64,000 nucleotides of DNA from Dongia sedimenti (GTDB taxonomy: Bacteria; Pseudomonadota; Alphaproteobacteria; Dongiales; Dongiaceae). Under the pieces are notes generated by a model that saw nothing but the letters and a program-made list of their open reading frames with translations, searched no databases and was not told the origin of the DNA. Shown here in pieces: positions 61,344 through 64,000 of this stretch. The translations under genes were made by a program, and so were the position numbers. The first letter of the stretch is position 1, and every line of letters starts with the position of its first letter. The DNA lies in assembly GCA_030715195.1 (NCBI GenBank), contig JAUYVI010000003.1, positions 152,960 through 216,959 on the forward strand, read 5' to 3'.

Positions 61344-61750
61344 GCCAGCCGCTCGCGCCACTGGATGACTTCGACCTCGGCCTCGTCGCTGTCGAAGGGT
61401 TGCGGCGCCTGGACGCCCCAGATCGGCCGGGGCCAGGCGGGGTCGTCGGCGAAGCGTCCGACCACATGGACATGGAGCTGCGCCACCACGTTGCCGAGGG
61501 CCGCCACGTTCAGCTTCTCCGGCTTCAGGGCCGTCTTGATCGCCCGGCTGGCCCGGCCGATCTCCTCCAGAAGCAGGCCCTGGTCGGCGGTGGAAAGGTC
61601 GATGATCTCCCGCTTTCCCGTGCGGCGCGGCACCAGGATCAGCCAGGGGTAGGCCCTGTCGTTCATGCGCAGGACCCGGCAGAGCGGCCAATCCGTCAGG
61701 AACAGGCTGTCATTGTCCAGCCGCGGGTCGAGCTCGAAGTCGTAGGCCAT
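61340..61750 (-). CDS. HIT family protein
   Basis: A 136-residue histidine-triad protein, a nucleotide hydrolase/transferase fold. The triad is QLHVHVVGR (His-x-His in the HxHx(h) motif), near residues 93-101; LILVPRRTGKREIIDLS is the second strand-helix element. ATG 61750 has GAGGGGAAGC upstream. Substrate not identifiable; similar to alphaproteobacterial diadenosine-polyphosphate hydrolase-like HIT proteins. Confidence 0.87.
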   Translation of the reverse strand: MAYDFELDPRLDNDSLFLTDWPLCRVLRMNDRAYPWLILVPRRTGKREIIDLSTADQGLLLEEIGRASRAIKTALKPEKLNVAALGNVVAQLHVHVVGRFADDPAWPRPIWGVQAPQPFDSDEAEVEVIQWRERLA

Positions 61751-61807
61751 GCTTCCCCTCAGCGTATTCCCTGGAAAGTGTCGCAATGGTACCAATGCGC
61801 GGCGCCC

Positions 61808-61832
61808 GGAACCGGGACTCCGCCGGAACGTT
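61808..61832 (+). promoter_or_regulatory. Consensus EcfG/RpoE2-type stress promoter
   Basis: GGAAC at 61808-61812, 16 bases, then CGTT at 61829-61832, an exact match to the alphaproteobacterial general-stress consensus. It begins 96 bases before the MFS transporter gene and points toward it. Confidence 0.55.
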
Positions 61833-61903
61833 AGCGGATGATCGGCCGGTTCCGCCATGATCTTTGAACCGACCGAACCGATGCTGCGTCCAGAAAGCTA
61901 TCC

Positions 61904-63178
61904 ATGATCCAGATCCTGGCCAGCGTTTTCTCGCTTCTGCTCGGCGCCGCCATCCTGGTGGTCGGCAACTCCCTGCTCGGCATCGTCCTGCCGGTGCGTC
62001 TCGGTATCGAGCACGTGCCGGAGTTCCAGTCCGGCCTGGTGATGTCGGCGTATTACCTCGGCTTCGTGATCGGCAGCGCGTGGATCCAGACTCTGATCCG
62101 CCGGGCCGGGCACATCCGCGCCTTCGCCGCGGTGGCGGCGATCCTGACGGCGGCGGCGATGATGCATGCGCTGATCTTCGACGTCTGGGTCTGGGCCGGC
62201 TTGCGGGTGGTCGCCGGATTCTGCATGGCCGGCCTCTACGCGATCATCGAGAGCTGGCTCAATGTGAAGAGCAGCAACGACAATCGCGGCCAGGTGCTGT
62301 CGATCTATGTCGTGACCATCTACGCCGCCTCGTTCGGCGGGCAGTTCCTGGTCAACATCGGCACGGTGCAGGGCACCGAGCTCTATTGCGTCGTGGGTCT
62401 CGCGGTGGTGCTGTCCCTCGTTCCCGTCGTGCTGACCCGGGTCGCCGGGCCGGAGATCGACAAGATCAGGGCGATGAGCCTGCTCTCGCTCTACCGCGCC
62501 TCGCCGCTGGGGACGGTCGTCACCTGCGGCGCGGGCCTGCTTTCCGGCGCGTTCTACGCCTTGGGCGCGCTCTACGCGAATGCATTGGGGCTCTCGGTGT
62601 TCGAGGTCTCGCTGTTCATGGGCGCGCCGATCTTCGGCGGCCTCGCGCTGCAATATCCGATCGGCTGGCTCTCGGACCGCTACGACCGGCGCACGGTGTT
62701 GCTTGGGGTGCTCGCCGGGACGCTGATCTCCAGCCTGACCGTCATTCTGATCGCGGTGAAGCAGGGGCCCTTCGCCGGCACGCTCGGCGCGGTCTTCGTG
62801 TTCGGCGGTTGTCTGGCCGCGATCTATCCGATCGCGGTGTCGCAGGTCTACGACTACATCGACCGGGCGGAGATGGTGGGAGCCTCGGGCGGCCTGCTGC
62901 TGATCTGGTCGATCGGCGCCGTGGCCGGACCGCTGATCGCATCGGCCCTGATGGGCCAGTTCGGATCGGCGGCGTTCTTCGTCTACCTGACGGCGATCGC
63001 GCTGCTGCTGCTGGTCTTCACCCGCTATCGGATGGTGCGCCGCGTGGCGCGCCCGGCCGACCAGCAGACCGGCTTCGTCGCGATGCAGACCACCTCCGCG
63101 ATCGCCAATGCGCTGGACCCGCGCACCGACCCGCTGCCGGAATTCTATTACGAGGACGTCGATCCCGGCGATCGGTGA
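61904..63178 (+). CDS. MFS transporter, YcaD-like
   Basis: A 424-residue major facilitator with 12 helices, nearest to the YcaD/UMF-type group of unknown substrate. Features are VGNSLLGIVLPVRLG in helix 1, RVVAGFCMAGLYAIIESWLNVKS in helices 4-5 and GWLSDRYDRRTVLLG as the repeated loop motif. It follows a perfect GGAAC-type stress promoter. The C-terminal tail (about 30 residues) is acidic and cytoplasmic. A palindromic element follows. Confidence 0.85.
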   Translation: MIQILASVFSLLLGAAILVVGNSLLGIVLPVRLGIEHVPEFQSGLVMSAYYLGFVIGSAWIQTLIRRAGHIRAFAAVAAILTAAAMMHALIFDVWVWAGLRVVAGFCMAGLYAIIESWLNVKSSNDNRGQVLSIYVVTIYAASFGGQFLVNIGTVQGTELYCVVGLAVVLSLVPVVLTRVAGPEIDKIRAMSLLSLYRASPLGTVVTCGAGLLSGAFYALGALYANALGLSVFEVSLFMGAPIFGGLALQYPIGWLSDRYDRRTVLLGVLAGTLISSLTVILIAVKQGPFAGTLGAVFVFGGCLAAIYPIAVSQVYDYIDRAEMVGASGGLLLIWSIGAVAGPLIASALMGQFGSAAFFVYLTAIALLLLVFTRYRMVRRVARPADQQTGFVAMQTTSAIANALDPRTDPLPEFYYEDVDPGDR

Positions 63179-63195
63179 GCGGTCGGGCGGCCGTG

Positions 63196-63353
63196 TGCTG
63201 GATCCAAGGCGCCCAGGCTGCATGCCCCCACCCAACCCTCCCCCTAAAGGAGGGAGGGCTTCAGAGGAGCCGCTGCACCACCGGACTCCTTCCCTTCTTC
63301 AGGGGGAAGGTCGGGATGGGGGCATTGCAGCCGTGATGCTGAAGATCCAGCGC
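63196..63353. repeat. Nested palindromic intergenic element, copy 4
   Basis: About 158 bases bounded by TGCTGGATC (63196-63204) and GATCCAGCGC (63344-63353), with GGCTGCAT / TTGCAGCC arms and two inner hairpins (CCTCCCCCTAAAGGAGGGAGG and CCTTCCCTTCTTCAGGGGGAAGG-like). It separates the MFS gene from the convergent TauD-type dioxygenase gene. Confidence 0.75.
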
Positions 63354-63366
63354 GACGCACTCTCCT

Positions 63367-64000
63367 TCACACCGGCCGATCGCCCAGGATCGTCGCCCGG
63401 TGCATGCGGCGGCGCTGCGGGAAGTAGTCGGCGACCACCATGTGCTGGGTGATGCGGTTGTCCCAAAAGAGGACGTCGCCGGTCCGCCAGCGGTGGCGAT
63501 AGCCGAATTGCGGCTGTTCGGCATGGCGCCACAGCAACTCAAGCAGCGCGTCGCTCTCATGCCGCTGCAGGCCTTCGATCGTATCGGTGAAGGCGCGGTT
63601 GACGAACAGGCCTTTCTCGCCGGTCTCGGGGTGCGTGCGCACCACCGGATGGCTGACCGGCGGATTGTTCCTGCGCGCCTTGGCGAATTTCTCCGGATCG
63701 CTGCCGTCGCCGTAATACGGGCTGGTGCGGAAGCTGCGCTCGAAATCGTGCCGGGCGGTGAGGCCCTCCAAGGCGCGCTTCAAGGGTTCCGACAAAGCCG
63801 CATAGGCCGCGCCGAGATCGGCGAACAGGGTGTCGCCACCATGCTCCGGGATCTCCACGCCATAGAGGATCGAGCCCAAAGGCGGCGTCGCGATGAAGGT
63901 CACGTCGGTGTGGAACTCGTCCCGCTCCGGCGGGCGGTCCGGGCCGTAATCGAGGAGGATGATCTCCGGATTGTCGTTGCCTTCGTCATTGTTCAGCAGG
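63367..64000 (-). CDS. TauD/TfdA-family 2-oxoglutarate dioxygenase (partial)
   Basis: The C-terminal 210 residues of a Fe(II)/2OG oxygenase, cut by the window's right end. The iron site His-x-Asp is in DEFHTDVTF, and the distal His is in NRITQHMVVADYF, followed by the Arg that binds 2-oxoglutarate (RRRMHRATI). TauD-type enzymes release sulfite from taurine or degrade alkyl sulfates and related compounds. The 3-prime end lies 13 bases from a palindromic element. Without the N-terminus and upstream context the substrate cannot be set. Confidence 0.88.
   Translation of the reverse strand, partial: LLNNDEGNDNPEIILLDYGPDRPPERDEFHTDVTFIATPPLGSILYGVEIPEHGGDTLFADLGAAYAALSEPLKRALEGLTARHDFERSFRTSPYYGDGSDPEKFAKARRNNPPVSHPVVRTHPETGEKGLFVNRAFTDTIEGLQRHESDALLELLWRHAEQPQFGYRHRWRTGDVLFWDNRITQHMVVADYFPQRRRMHRATILGDRPV

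Overview
The window looks like chromosomal DNA of a GC-rich, aerobic to microaerobic alphaproteobacterium, most likely of the Rhodospirillales. The inference rests on a complete ccoNOQP-ccoGHIS cbb3 oxidase locus, a hopanoid/isoprenoid region, two small PAS_5-family proteins, a siroheme-DUF2849-sulfite reductase-DUF934 operon and a 2-aminoethylphosphonate (AEP) catabolic cluster. No rRNA, tRNA, CRISPR array, transposase or integrase was recognised. Genes are densely packed with many ATGA/TGATG overlaps.

Layout. 0-3.1 kb: small lipoprotein, low-affinity iron permease family protein, and a hybrid-free membrane histidine kinase coupled to a PAS_5 protein. 3.4-7.8 kb: DHA2 efflux pump, then a three-gene block for the last two beta-ketoadipate steps (CoA-transferase subunits and thiolase). 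8.0-9.4 kb: an AT-richer membrane-anchored pentapeptide-repeat gene with its own near-consensus promoter, probably acquired. 9.4-19 kb: cbb3 oxidase structural and assembly genes on the minus strand, preceded by a DUF2189 membrane protein and a 60-residue two-helix membrane protein, with an FNR/FixK box at the divergent junction with a DsbD_2/SafE-type membrane protein. 19-33 kb: hopanoid and isoprenoid genes (shc, hpnG, hpnH, ispH, dxs, two hpnM, hpnN, a third MlaC-like protein, hpnA-like) followed by a CHAP-domain lipoprotein. 33.5-38.3 kb: a divergent PEP carboxylase and an M17 leucyl aminopeptidase.

38.6-53.8 kb is the most interesting block: a Na/Pi cotransporter behind a PhoB-like box, two tandem AEP-type periplasmic binding proteins, an ATPase and a fused permease, a PAS_5 protein, a divergent LysR regulator with a co-transcribed secreted protein, then phnW-phnA-phnY (AEP to phosphonoacetaldehyde to phosphonoacetate to acetate plus phosphate) followed by an oxidative pair that matches TmpA/TmpB (2OG oxygenase plus HD diiron oxygenase). 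Together these would import at least one aminophosphonate and release phosphate by both a hydrolytic and an oxidative route.

53.8-64 kb: a small membrane protein behind a GGAAC-type stress promoter, an unknown membrane protein with an orphan Zur, an assimilatory sulfite reductase operon behind a striking inverted repeat, a DNA photolyase, an MTA/SAH nucleosidase, a small membrane protein, a HIT protein, a YcaD-like MFS transporter, and a TauD-family dioxygenase cut by the window end.

A family of long nested palindromes (four copies, at 36.6, 38.4, 43.1 and 63.2 kb) and a second palindrome type (51.9 kb) occupy most longer intergenic gaps; one copy splits the phosphonate transporter operon directly after the binding-protein genes.
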